From: Stakelama pacifica
GTDB lineage: Bacteria > Pseudomonadota > Alphaproteobacteria > Sphingomonadales > Sphingomonadaceae
Length of the DNA: 64,000 nt
Direction: 5' to 3'
Assembly: GCF_004361835.1 (NCBI RefSeq)
Contig: NZ_SNWD01000010.1
Span: 62,001-126,000 of the forward strand
In this document: positions 27,311-36,137 of the stretch, piece by piece
Layout: the number at the start of each line of letters is the position of its first letter
Position numbering within the stretch: the stretch's first letter is position 1
Made by a program: the position numbers and the translations under genes
Notes under the pieces: generated by a model
What the model was told of the DNA's origin: nothing
Seen by the model: the letters and a program-made list of their open reading frames with translations, nothing else
Databases searched by the model: none

Positions 27311-29506
27311 GTGCGCGTCAATAACGGTGTATCATTGTCTGTACTTGCATGGGCCGGACTGGCCTGTATGTCCCAGCAGGCATTTGCGCAGCAAAGCGGG
27401 CAGGCAGCCGGTCAGGCGGCGGCCCAGCAATCGCAATCGCAGACGGATGCGCAGGGCGATAAATCAGTCAACGAACCGATCATTCCCGAAAAACAGTTTG
27501 AAGACGCGCTTCCGCCGCTCAGCGACGATATCGATGCGCCGCTCGAACCCATGCCGCAGCAGGGCGCGCAGCAATCGGGCGATACCGGGGACGATAAGGG
27601 AGCCGCTCCCGCCGTGTCGGCCGAGCCGATCGACGGCGTGCCCGCCCCTGCCGCGATCGAAGAGCCCGCACCGCTCCCCGATGAGGGCGAGATCGCGCAG
27701 CCTTTGCAGCCGATCGGTCAGTTCGACACCCAGCCGCCGCCCGAGATCGCGGGGGTGAAGGACGAAAAGACGGTCGAAATCCCGTACAGCGTCAAGGTCG
27801 AAGGTCTGGAGCAGGTCGGGCTGGAAGATCAGTTCCGCGACTATTCCTCGCTGGAGGAAGGCGATGGCGAGGCGGCGAACGCGACCATGGTGTCGGCGCG
27901 CGCCAAGGAGGATGAGCAGCTTGCCGTCCGGCTGATGCAATCGCTCGGCTATTATGACGGAACGGCGGTTTCAACGATCGAACAGGCGGGCAAGGATGCG
28001 AAGGGTCTGACCGTCACGATCATAGCGACGCCGGGCGAGCGCTACACCTTCGGTTCGATTACGACGAAGGGCGACGCCACCGAGCCGCAGGGGCTGGTCG
28101 ACAAGGCGCTGCCGTTAAAGGTCGGCGATCCGATCGATGCCGAGCGGGTGCAGGCGGCGGAAGCCAATGTGTCGCTTCGCCTGCCGCAACAAGGCTATCC
28201 GTTCTTCAGGCTCGGCGACCGCGACATATTGCTCGACGATGCCGATCACCAGGGCGATTATACACTGCCTTATGATCTGGGGCCGCGCGCATCATTCGGC
28301 GGCTTCACGATTCAGGGTGAGGATCGACCGTTCGAAGCCGAGCATGTGAAAGTGCTCTCCCGGTTTGAAAAGGGCGATCTGTATGACAGCCGCAAGGTCG
28401 ACGATCTGCGTAAGGCGCTGGTCGCGACAGGGCTGTTTTCGACCGTGTCGGTCGAACCGAAGCAGACCGACGAGACCGCACCCGACGGCACGCAATATGT
28501 CGACATGCTGGTGCGCGAAGCGGCAGGGCCGCCGCGCACGCTCGCCGGAGAGGCAGGCTATGGCACCGGTGAGGGCTTCCTGCTTCAGGGGTCATGGACG
28601 CATCGCAACCTTTTCCCGCCCGAAGGCGCGCTGATCGTCGCGGGCAAGGCCGGGACGCAGGAACAGGGGTTGAGCGGGACGTTCCGCCGCTCCAATGCCG
28701 GAAAGCGCGATCGCACGGTCACGCTGGGTCTTTCCGCCGATCATACTGATTATGACGCGTATGAGGCGTATACCGGGCGGCTCTTCGGGCGCATTTCCTA
28801 TGATTCCACGCCGCTTTGGCAGAAGAAATTCACCTATGGCTATGGCTTCGAACTGATCGGCACCAACGAAGACGTGTATAATTTCGCCGCGGACGAACGG
28901 CAGCGAAAGACGTATTTCGTCGCCGCGCTGCCGCTTGATGCGACCTGGGATACGTCGGACAGCCTGCTCAACCCGACGCGCGGGTTCCGGATCAAGGCGA
29001 ATGTCAGTCCCGAAGCGGCGGTGAAGGGCGGATTCCGGCCCTATGCGCGGATCAGTCTGGAAGGCGATGTCTATTATCCCGCGACCGACAGTCTGGTGCT
29101 GGCCGGGCGGCTGGCGGCCGGCACGATTCCGGGGATCGACCGCGACGAATTGCCGCCTTCCCGCCGTTTTTACGCCGGTGGCGGCGGATCGGTGCGCGGC
29201 TATGGCTATCGCGAGCTCGGTCCGATCGCGCCTGACGGGAAGCCGATCGGCGGCCTCAGCTTCAACGAATTCTCGCTCGAAGCGCGCTATCGCTTCGGCA
29301 ATTTCGGAATCGTGCCGTTCATCGATGGCGGTCAGGCCTATGACACCGTCTATCCGCGCGGATCGGACCTTCGCTACGGCGCCGGCATCGGCGGGCGCTT
29401 CTATACCAATTTCGGGCCGCTGCGCGTCGACCTTGCGACGCCGCTAAACCCGCGTGAGGGCGATCCGAAGATCGCCGTCTATATCTCGATCGGTCAGGCC
29501 TTTTGA
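27311..29506 (+). CDS. tamA: TamA family outer membrane protein (Omp85 superfamily)
   Basis: A 731-residue Omp85 protein, the outer-membrane part of the translocation and assembly module. A signal peptide (VSLSVLAWAGLACMSQQAFA) is followed by a Gln/Ala/Pro/Asp-rich linker of about 120 residues, then POTRA domains (about 155-400; YTFGSITTKGD, ASFGGFTIQGEDRPF, VDDLRKALVATGLFSTVSV) and a 16-strand barrel. The barrel includes the conserved lid motif RRFYAGGGGSVRGYGYRELGP and ends in YISIGQAF. The frame runs back to 27068, but the signal peptide sets the start at GTG 27311. The stop overlaps the tamB start by one base. TamA normally has about 580 residues; the excess is the N-terminal linker. Confidence 0.88.
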   Translation: MRVNNGVSLSVLAWAGLACMSQQAFAQQSGQAAGQAAAQQSQSQTDAQGDKSVNEPIIPEKQFEDALPPLSDDIDAPLEPMPQQGAQQSGDTGDDKGAAPAVSAEPIDGVPAPAAIEEPAPLPDEGEIAQPLQPIGQFDTQPPPEIAGVKDEKTVEIPYSVKVEGLEQVGLEDQFRDYSSLEEGDGEAANATMVSARAKEDEQLAVRLMQSLGYYDGTAVSTIEQAGKDAKGLTVTIIATPGERYTFGSITTKGDATEPQGLVDKALPLKVGDPIDAERVQAAEANVSLRLPQQGYPFFRLGDRDILLDDADHQGDYTLPYDLGPRASFGGFTIQGEDRPFEAEHVKVLSRFEKGDLYDSRKVDDLRKALVATGLFSTVSVEPKQTDETAPDGTQYVDMLVREAAGPPRTLAGEAGYGTGEGFLLQGSWTHRNLFPPEGALIVAGKAGTQEQGLSGTFRRSNAGKRDRTVTLGLSADHTDYDAYEAYTGRLFGRISYDSTPLWQKKFTYGYGFELIGTNEDVYNFAADERQRKTYFVAALPLDATWDTSDSLLNPTRGFRIKANVSPEAAVKGGFRPYARISLEGDVYYPATDSLVLAGRLAAGTIPGIDRDELPPSRRFYAGGGGSVRGYGYRELGPIAPDGKPIGGLSFNEFSLEARYRFGNFGIVPFIDGGQAYDTVYPRGSDLRYGAGIGGRFYTNFGPLRVDLATPLNPREGDPKIAVYISIGQAF

Positions 29507-32500
29507 TGGCGCAGCAATCCGCCCCGGAATATGGTGAGCAGCATGGCGAGACGGTCCATGTCGTGGAAAAACGCCCGCTTTGGCAGCGCGTGCTGAAATG
29601 GATCGGCATAGCGGTGGGCTCGCTCGCTGCGCTCGTTATTCTGGTGGTACTCGGCATCAATACCGGGCCGGGGCGCAGCTTTCTCGTCAGCAAGATCAAT
29701 AATTTCGAACTGGCATCCGGGATGGGATTCCATGTCGGGGAGATTGACGGTTCGCTCTACGGGCGCATGGTGCTGAAGGATGTGCGCATCACCGATACCA
29801 GGGGCGTATTCGCGGCATCGCCGAGCATCACGCTCGACTGGCGGCCGTTCGCTTATGTGAACAACCATGTCGATGTGCGCGAACTGTCGAGCCCGCTGAT
29901 CCGTTTTGCGCGGATGCCGGTGCTGAAGCCCACGCCCGCCAGTAACGATAACGGCCCGCTGCTTCCCGACCTCGATATCGATGTGAACAAGCTGGCGATC
30001 GAGCGGCTCGAAATCGGCAGGGCCGTTACCGGTCAGCCGCATATCGCGCAGCTTGCCGGGGAAGTGCATATCGCCGACCGTCGCGCGCAGGTGCAGGCGC
30101 AGGCGCGAACGATTGCAGCGCCGGGGATTGCGGGCGGCGACCGGCTGGCGCTGACGCTCGACGCGGTGCCCGATGCCGATAAGCTCGATGTCGATATGAA
30201 GCTCGCTGCGCCGGCGAACGGGATGATCGCGGGACTTGCCGGGCTGAAACAGCCGCTGGCGCTGTCGCTTGACGGGAACGGGAGCTGGGCCCGCTGGAAC
30301 GGGCGGCTTGCCGGGACGCTGGGGGGCAAATCGCTCGCCGATCTGAAGATCGCCGAGGAAAATGGCCGGTTTCAGGTGCGCGGGGTGACGCATCCCGGCC
30401 TGTATCTGACCGGGCCGGTCGAGCGGCTGACTCAGCCGGGGCTTCAGGTCGCGCTCGATGCGGCCTTCGACAATCGCGTCGCCGATACGCGGCTCAGGCT
30501 GCGCTCGAATGCGCTGGCGCTTTCCACGCAGGGCGTGATCGACCTCGGCAAGAGCGAATTTCACGATTTCCGCGCCGAGGGGCTGTTGCTCACCCCCGGC
30601 GCGATTGCCGAAAATCTGCGTGGGCGTTCGGTGCGCGCCGCCGTTGTGCTGGACGGGCCGTTCCAGACCCCGAGCGTGCAATATAAGATCAATGCAGGCG
30701 CGATCGGCTTCGGCGAAACCGTGGTCGAGCAGCTTGCTGCCGAGGGGAAGGCCAAGGTCAATGCGGATCGCATCCTGATCCCGGTTCATGCCACTGCGGC
30801 AAAGGTTTCGGGATTGAACGCTGCGGCGGGCGGCCTGCTCACCAACCTTGCCATTGACGGCGATTTCGCGATCAGCGGGTCCAAGGTGCTTGCCGACAAT
30901 CTGCGGCTGCGATCGAGCAAGGTCGATGCGACGGCGATCATCGCGGCTGACCTGGCCGAGGGGCGCTATACCGGCGCGCTGAAAGGGCGGGTGAACGATT
31001 ATCGGGTCGAGAGTATCGGCATCTTGAACCTTCAGACCGATGCCGATGTCTATTCGGCGCCGCAGGGCGGGTTCGGAATCCGGGGCCATGTCGTGATGCG
31101 CACGCAGCGCATCTTCAACGAAGGCGCGCGAAATTTCCTCGGCGGTAATGCCATGGCGCGGGTCAATCTGGACTATACCCCCGAAGGCGTGATCCGCTTT
31201 TCGAACCTTGAGGTGCAGGCACCCGAATTCCGGCTGCGCAACGGATCGGGCATGTATGATCCTGCCGGGCCGCTCGCGATCTCGGCGGATGCCTGGTCGG
31301 CGCAATATGGCCCGATACAGGCGCGGGTGACGGGCAGCATGGCGCGACCGGTGGTGAATGTGCGCGCGGCGAAGCCGGGGCTGGGCGTGGGCCTTGCTGA
31401 TCTGAAAGCGCAGATTCGCGGCAATGCCGGTGCCTATGCGGTGCAGGCGAGCGGCGACACCGATTACGGGCCGTTCCGCGCCGACATGCTGGTCGATACC
31501 GGCAACCGGCTGAGCGTCGACATTCGCGACGGTCGCTTTGCGGGCATGGATATCAGCGGAAAGGTGCAGCAGACGGCAGCGGGTCCCTTTGCGGGCAAGG
31601 TCCGCTTCGCCGGATCGGGCATTAACGGCAGCGCCGATCTTTCCGCAAAGGGCCAGTATCAGCATGCCGAGGTCGACGCCCTCGCAAACAATGCGGTCAT
31701 TCCGGGCACGGCAGGTCTGACCATCGGCAGGGCGATCATCGACGCGAGCGCGACGATGGTGCCGGGCAAACCCGAGGTGGTCGCCGATGCGCAGATCGCT
31801 GCCTTCAAAATGGGCGATTTTGTTATCAAGGCAGCGCGCGCCAAAGTGAATTATCGCGGCGGTCAGGGCACGGCGCAGATCGTCGCGAACGGATCGTCAA
31901 GCGTACCGTTCGAACTCGCCGCCAATGCGCGGCTCAGCCCGGAGCAATATCTCGTCGCGCTGAAGGGCAAAGCGAACGGCATCGCCTTCCGCACCGCCAA
32001 TCCCGCAAAGATCGCGAAGACCGATAGCGGCTATGCGCTGTCGCCGACCCAGATCGATCTGGACGGCGGCAAAATCCGGCTCGCCGGGAATTTCGGACCC
32101 GGCATTTCGATGAAGGCGCGGCTCGATTCGCTTGATATGTCGATCGCCAACGCCTTTGTGCCGGGTCTTGGCGTCGGCGGGCAGGCGAGCGGCAGCCTCG
32201 ATTTCGCGCAGGAGGGCAATAGCTTTCCCAAGGCCGAAGCGCGGCTGAACATCGCCGGGTTCCAGCGGACGAGCATCGCGCGCGTTTCCGACCCGGTGAA
32301 TATCGAATTTGTCGGACGGCTGGTGCCCGACGGCGGCGAGGCGAGGGCACTGATCAAGCGCGGCACGACGACGGTGGGCCGCATGGTCGCGACGTTGCAA
32401 CCGCTGCCGCCGGGAACGGGTGCATGGCAGACGCGGCTGATGGCCGCTCCGCTGGGCGGCGGCATTCGCTATAACGGGCCGTCGGACGTGCTGTTCTCCT

Positions 32501-33741
32501 TTGCCGGGCTGTCGGGCCAGACGCTGTCGGGACCGATCGCGCTTGCCGCCAATTTCAGCGGGCGGGTGCGCTCGCCGCAGCTGACCGGCGTCGTGCGCGC
32601 GCAGAATCTGCGCTATGAGAACCAAAATTACGGCACGCGGCTGACCGGCATGTCGATCGACGGGCAGTTCAACAATGACCAGCTCGTCCTCAACAAGCTG
32701 CATGCGCAGGCGGGCGACGGCACGGTCGATGCCAGCGGTCGCGTCGGGCTGGCGGCCGATTCAGGCTTCCCGATCGATATCACCGCAAAGCTCAACAAGG
32801 CGCGGCTGGCGCGCAGCGATGCGCTGGGCGCGACGGCCAGCGGCGAAATCCGCGTGCTCAACCGGCAGGGCGAGCAGCCGTCGATCACCGGCGAAATCCG
32901 CATTCCCGAAGCGCGCTATCAGATCATCCGGCAGGGTTCGGCCGACGTGCCGCAACTGACCGGGATCCGGCGCAAGGGGCAGAAGCTTCAGGACAATAAG
33001 GACGCGCAAAGCGGTCCTCCGGGCCTGTTCCGGCTCGATATCCGGCTGCGCGCCGATAATCAGCTCTACGTGTCTGGCATGGGGCTGGAGTCCGAATGGA
33101 GCGCTGACCTGCGCGTGACCGGCACATCGGCCGATCCGCGCGTTCGCGGCACGCTGGAAATCGTTCGCGGCACCTATTCCTTTGCCGGCAACCGGTTCGA
33201 CGTGACGCAGGGTGTGGTGAGCTTCGAAGGCGGTGCGATCAGCGATCCGCAGATCAATATTCAGGCGAGCACCGAAACCGACGGCATCACCGCCACGATC
33301 AATGTGACGGGCAGCGCGCAGGACCCGCAGGTGACGTTCAGCAGCTCGCCCGCGCTGCCGCAGGACGAAGTGCTCTCGCGCCTGCTCTTCGGCAGTTCGG
33401 TAACCGATCTGTCGGCGACCGAGGCGTTGCAGCTTGCCGCGTCGCTCAATTCGCTGCGCGGATCGGGCGGCGGCGGGTTGAACCCGCTCGGCAAGTTGCG
33501 CTCGGCGACGGGGATCGACCGGCTGCGCGTGCTGGGCGGCGATGATGCCACCGGGCGCGGTACGTCGGTTGCCGCAGGGAAATATATCACCAACGATATC
33601 TATGTAGAGATTATCACCGACGCGAAGGGCTTTACTGCAACGCAGCTCGAAATCTCGCTCACCAAGGCGCTCAGTATCCTGTCGCAAACCGCAAGCTCGG
33701 GCGGGTCGAGCGCCAGCCTGCGCTATTCGAAGGACTATTGA
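29506..33741 (+). CDS. tamB: translocation/assembly module protein TamB
   Basis: A 1411-residue protein with one N-terminal membrane anchor (about 33-52, IGIAVGSLAALVILVVLGIN) and a very long beta-rich body of repeats such as LRLRSNALALSTQGVIDLGK, ending in the conserved DUF490/TamB C-terminal domain. That domain includes RVRGTLEIVRGTYSFAGNRF, FEGGAISDPQINIQ, VTGSAQDPQVTFSSSPALPQDEVLSRLLFG and a final ASLRYSKDY. AsmA-like TamB proteins span the periplasm and, with TamA, support outer-membrane protein insertion or lipid transport. The ATG at 29506 shares one base with the tamA stop codon, so the pair is translationally coupled. Confidence 0.92.
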   Translation: MAQQSAPEYGEQHGETVHVVEKRPLWQRVLKWIGIAVGSLAALVILVVLGINTGPGRSFLVSKINNFELASGMGFHVGEIDGSLYGRMVLKDVRITDTRGVFAASPSITLDWRPFAYVNNHVDVRELSSPLIRFARMPVLKPTPASNDNGPLLPDLDIDVNKLAIERLEIGRAVTGQPHIAQLAGEVHIADRRAQVQAQARTIAAPGIAGGDRLALTLDAVPDADKLDVDMKLAAPANGMIAGLAGLKQPLALSLDGNGSWARWNGRLAGTLGGKSLADLKIAEENGRFQVRGVTHPGLYLTGPVERLTQPGLQVALDAAFDNRVADTRLRLRSNALALSTQGVIDLGKSEFHDFRAEGLLLTPGAIAENLRGRSVRAAVVLDGPFQTPSVQYKINAGAIGFGETVVEQLAAEGKAKVNADRILIPVHATAAKVSGLNAAAGGLLTNLAIDGDFAISGSKVLADNLRLRSSKVDATAIIAADLAEGRYTGALKGRVNDYRVESIGILNLQTDADVYSAPQGGFGIRGHVVMRTQRIFNEGARNFLGGNAMARVNLDYTPEGVIRFSNLEVQAPEFRLRNGSGMYDPAGPLAISADAWSAQYGPIQARVTGSMARPVVNVRAAKPGLGVGLADLKAQIRGNAGAYAVQASGDTDYGPFRADMLVDTGNRLSVDIRDGRFAGMDISGKVQQTAAGPFAGKVRFAGSGINGSADLSAKGQYQHAEVDALANNAVIPGTAGLTIGRAIIDASATMVPGKPEVVADAQIAAFKMGDFVIKAARAKVNYRGGQGTAQIVANGSSSVPFELAANARLSPEQYLVALKGKANGIAFRTANPAKIAKTDSGYALSPTQIDLDGGKIRLAGNFGPGISMKARLDSLDMSIANAFVPGLGVGGQASGSLDFAQEGNSFPKAEARLNIAGFQRTSIARVSDPVNIEFVGRLVPDGGEARALIKRGTTTVGRMVATLQPLPPGTGAWQTRLMAAPLGGGIRYNGPSDVLFSFAGLSGQTLSGPIALAANFSGRVRSPQLTGVVRAQNLRYENQNYGTRLTGMSIDGQFNNDQLVLNKLHAQAGDGTVDASGRVGLAADSGFPIDITAKLNKARLARSDALGATASGEIRVLNRQGEQPSITGEIRIPEARYQIIRQGSADVPQLTGIRRKGQKLQDNKDAQSGPPGLFRLDIRLRADNQLYVSGMGLESEWSADLRVTGTSADPRVRGTLEIVRGTYSFAGNRFDVTQGVVSFEGGAISDPQINIQASTETDGITATINVTGSAQDPQVTFSSSPALPQDEVLSRLLFGSSVTDLSATEALQLAASLNSLRGSGGGGLNPLGKLRSATGIDRLRVLGGDDATGRGTSVAAGKYITNDIYVEIITDAKGFTATQLEISLTKALSILSQTASSGGSSASLRYSKDY

Positions 33742-33794
33742 CGCACAGCGATGCGCCGCCTTTGTTCGCACGAGAGCAAAGGCGGGAGGAGCGG

Positions 33795-35265
33795 ATGAGC
33801 GAAGATTTCGATGTGATCGTGGTCGGCGCCGGGCTTTCCGGGGTCAGCGCCGGCTATCATCTCCAGCGCGATTGCCCGACACGCAGCTATGCGATTCTGG
33901 AAGCGCGCGATGCGATGGGCGGGACATGGGATTTGTTCCGCTATCCCGGCATCCGCTCGGACAGCGACATGCACACCCTCGGCTTTTCCTTCCGCCCCTG
34001 GCGGGGGGAGAAGGCGATTGCCGATTGGTTCGTCGATCCTGCGTTATGTGGAGGATACCGCGCGCGAATATGGCATCGACCGGCATATCCGCTACGGCCA
34101 CCGCGTGCGCAGCGCGAACTGGACGGCTGAGGATGCGCGCTGGACGCTCGAGGTCGAGCAGGGCGGCGAGACGCGCCCCTTCACCTGTAACTTCCTCTTC
34201 CTGTGCGCCGGCTATTATGATTATGCGCAAGGGCATGATCCCGCTTTTGCCGGAGCGGAGACGTTTGGCGGGCGGATCGTCCATCCGCAATTCTGGCCCG
34301 AAGACATGGATTATTCGGGCAAGCGCGTCGCGGTGATCGGCAGCGGGGCGACCGCAGTGACGCTGGTCCCGGCGATGGCGGAGCGCGCCGCGCATGTGAC
34401 CATGGTGCAGCGATCGCCGACCTATATCGTATCGCGCCCCGGCCGGGATGCGGTTGCGGAGCGGCTCCGCTCATGGCTTCCGGAAGGTGCGGCCTATGCG
34501 ATCACCCGCTGGAAGAATGTGCTGTTGCAGCTGTTCTTCTTCACCCTGTTTCGCAAACGCCCGCAAGCGGCGAAGCGGCGGCTGATCGCGATGGTGAAGG
34601 ATCAGCTTGGTCGCGGGCGGGATGTCGAAACGCATTTCACCCCGCGCTACGATCCGTGGGACCAGCGGCTGTGTCTGGTCCCCGACGGCGACTTGTTCGC
34701 GGCGATGCGCGAAGGGCGGGCGTCGGTGGTGACCGGCGGCATCGAGCGATTTACGCCGGGCGGTATCCGCGTGAAGTCGGGCGAGGAAGTGCCCGCCGAT
34801 ATCATCGTCACCGCGACCGGGCTTCGCATGAAGCTGATGGGCGGCATCACGCTCCGCATCGACGGCGAGCCGGTCGATCCCAGCCGCTCCTATAGCTATA
34901 AGGGGCTGATGCTGTCGGACATTCCCAATCTGGCGGTGACGTTCGGCTATACCAATGCCTCCTGGACGCTGAAGGCTGACCTCACCGCCGCTTATGTCTG
35001 CCGCCTGCTCAACGCGATGCGGCGGCGGGGCCTGCGGCAGTGCACCCCGCGTCTTGCCCAGACGATGGAGGAGCTGCCGTTTCTCGATTTCAATTCGGGC
35101 TATGTGCTGCGGGCTAAGGATCAGCTTCCGCGCCGGGGCACGCGCGGGCCCTGGCGCGTGAACCAGAATTATCTGAAGGATATCATCGCCATGCGCTTCG
35201 GCTCGGTCGACGATCAGATGGAATTTTCCAATCCGGTTCCGGAAGGCTCGGCTGACAGGGCATGA
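33795..35265 (+). pseudogene. EthA-like FAD-dependent Baeyer-Villiger monooxygenase, frameshifted
   Basis: Two overlapping frames together encode one flavin monooxygenase closely resembling mycobacterial EthA. Frame one (start 33795, GGAGG 5 nt upstream) has the FAD motif VVGAGLSGVSAGYHL and GGTWDLFRYPGIRSDSDMH. Frame two continues from codon GGT at 34027 with SSILRYVEDTAREYGIDRH, the NADPH motif VIGSGATAVTLVPAMA, MVQRSPTYIVS, YDPWDQRLCLVPDGDLF and TNASWTLKADL, to the stop at 35263-35265. One extra T in the TT at 34025/34026 breaks the frame; removing it gives the expected KAIADG-SSILRYV join, as in EthA (IADGKPILEYV). Without it the product stops at 34130. It may be a recent pseudogene or a sequencing error. 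All other parts look intact. Confidence 0.85.
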
Positions 35266-35354
35266 TTTTTTCGTGACAAGTCCTGCACGCATGTCCATTT
35301 TTTCCGCAACGCAGCGAGGATTTGTTCGTTACGCCCCCGGGAGGCATCTGAATC

Positions 35355-36137
35355 ATGAACCAAATCGCGTCCGACGTGTCGCCATCCACAAACATCGGCA
35401 TCCCCGAAATGCCGCCGCCGTCACTGCTGCGCGATGCCAGCCTGTTCCTCGATTTCGACGGTACGCTGGTTGAGATCGCATCGCGCCCCGACGGGGTGTC
35501 GGTCGATGACCGGCTGCGCCGCCTGATCACGCGACTGGGCGAGCGGCTGGACGGCCGCATGGCGGTGGTCAGCGGGCGTCCGGCAGATACGATCACGCAC
35601 TATCTGGGCGAAGGCTTCGCGATCAGCGGAAGCCATGGGCTGGAGATGCGCTGGGCGGACGGTCGCCGCGATGCGCCCGACCGGCCGCATGGACTGGTTG
35701 AAGCGATGGCCGAAATGCGCCGCTTCGCCGATGGCCATGATGGTATCCTGATCGAGGAAAAGCCGTTCGGTGTCGGGCTTCACTATCGCGAGGCGAGCAG
35801 CGCGGCGGCAGAAGCGGCGGCGCGCGATATTTCCGAACGGCTCGCGCGCGAAACCGGCATGCAGCTGCAATCGGGCAAGAAGGTGTTCGAACTGCGCGCA
35901 GCGGGCGCCGATAAGGGGCAGGCGATAGCGGCGTTCCTGCAAAGCGCGCCCTTTGCCGGGCATAAGCCGCTATTCCTTGGCGATGACGATACCGACGAAC
36001 ATGGTTTCGTCGTGGTCCGCGATCTGGGCGGTGCGGGCATATTGGTGGGGGACCCGCGCGAAACGGCGGCGCGCTATCGCCTCGGCGGGGTGAGCGACGT
36101 TCTGGAATGGCTGGAAACGGCAGTGGAGGCACTATGA
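35355..36137 (+). CDS. otsB: trehalose-6-phosphate phosphatase
   Basis: A 260-residue HAD-superfamily phosphatase that dephosphorylates trehalose-6-phosphate to trehalose. HAD motif I is LFLDFDGTLVEIA (nucleophile and acid/base aspartates), motif II lies at VVSGRPADTI, the cap contains SGSHGLEMRW, and the Mg-binding motif IV is FLGDDDTDEHGF. Length fits OtsB. It is the first gene of otsB-GH15-otsA; its stop overlaps the next start (ATGA). The upstream 90 bp carry an AT-rich stretch near 35270-35310 but I see no clear general-stress promoter. Confidence 0.93.
   Translation: MNQIASDVSPSTNIGIPEMPPPSLLRDASLFLDFDGTLVEIASRPDGVSVDDRLRRLITRLGERLDGRMAVVSGRPADTITHYLGEGFAISGSHGLEMRWADGRRDAPDRPHGLVEAMAEMRRFADGHDGILIEEKPFGVGLHYREASSAAAEAAARDISERLARETGMQLQSGKKVFELRAAGADKGQAIAAFLQSAPFAGHKPLFLGDDDTDEHGFVVVRDLGGAGILVGDPRETAARYRLGGVSDVLEWLETAVEAL

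Noticed and set aside
29494..31665. A 723-codon open frame antisense to tamB
   Set aside because: Arg/His/Pro-rich composition without motifs and fully opposite a clear tamB; typical shadow frame in GC-rich DNA.
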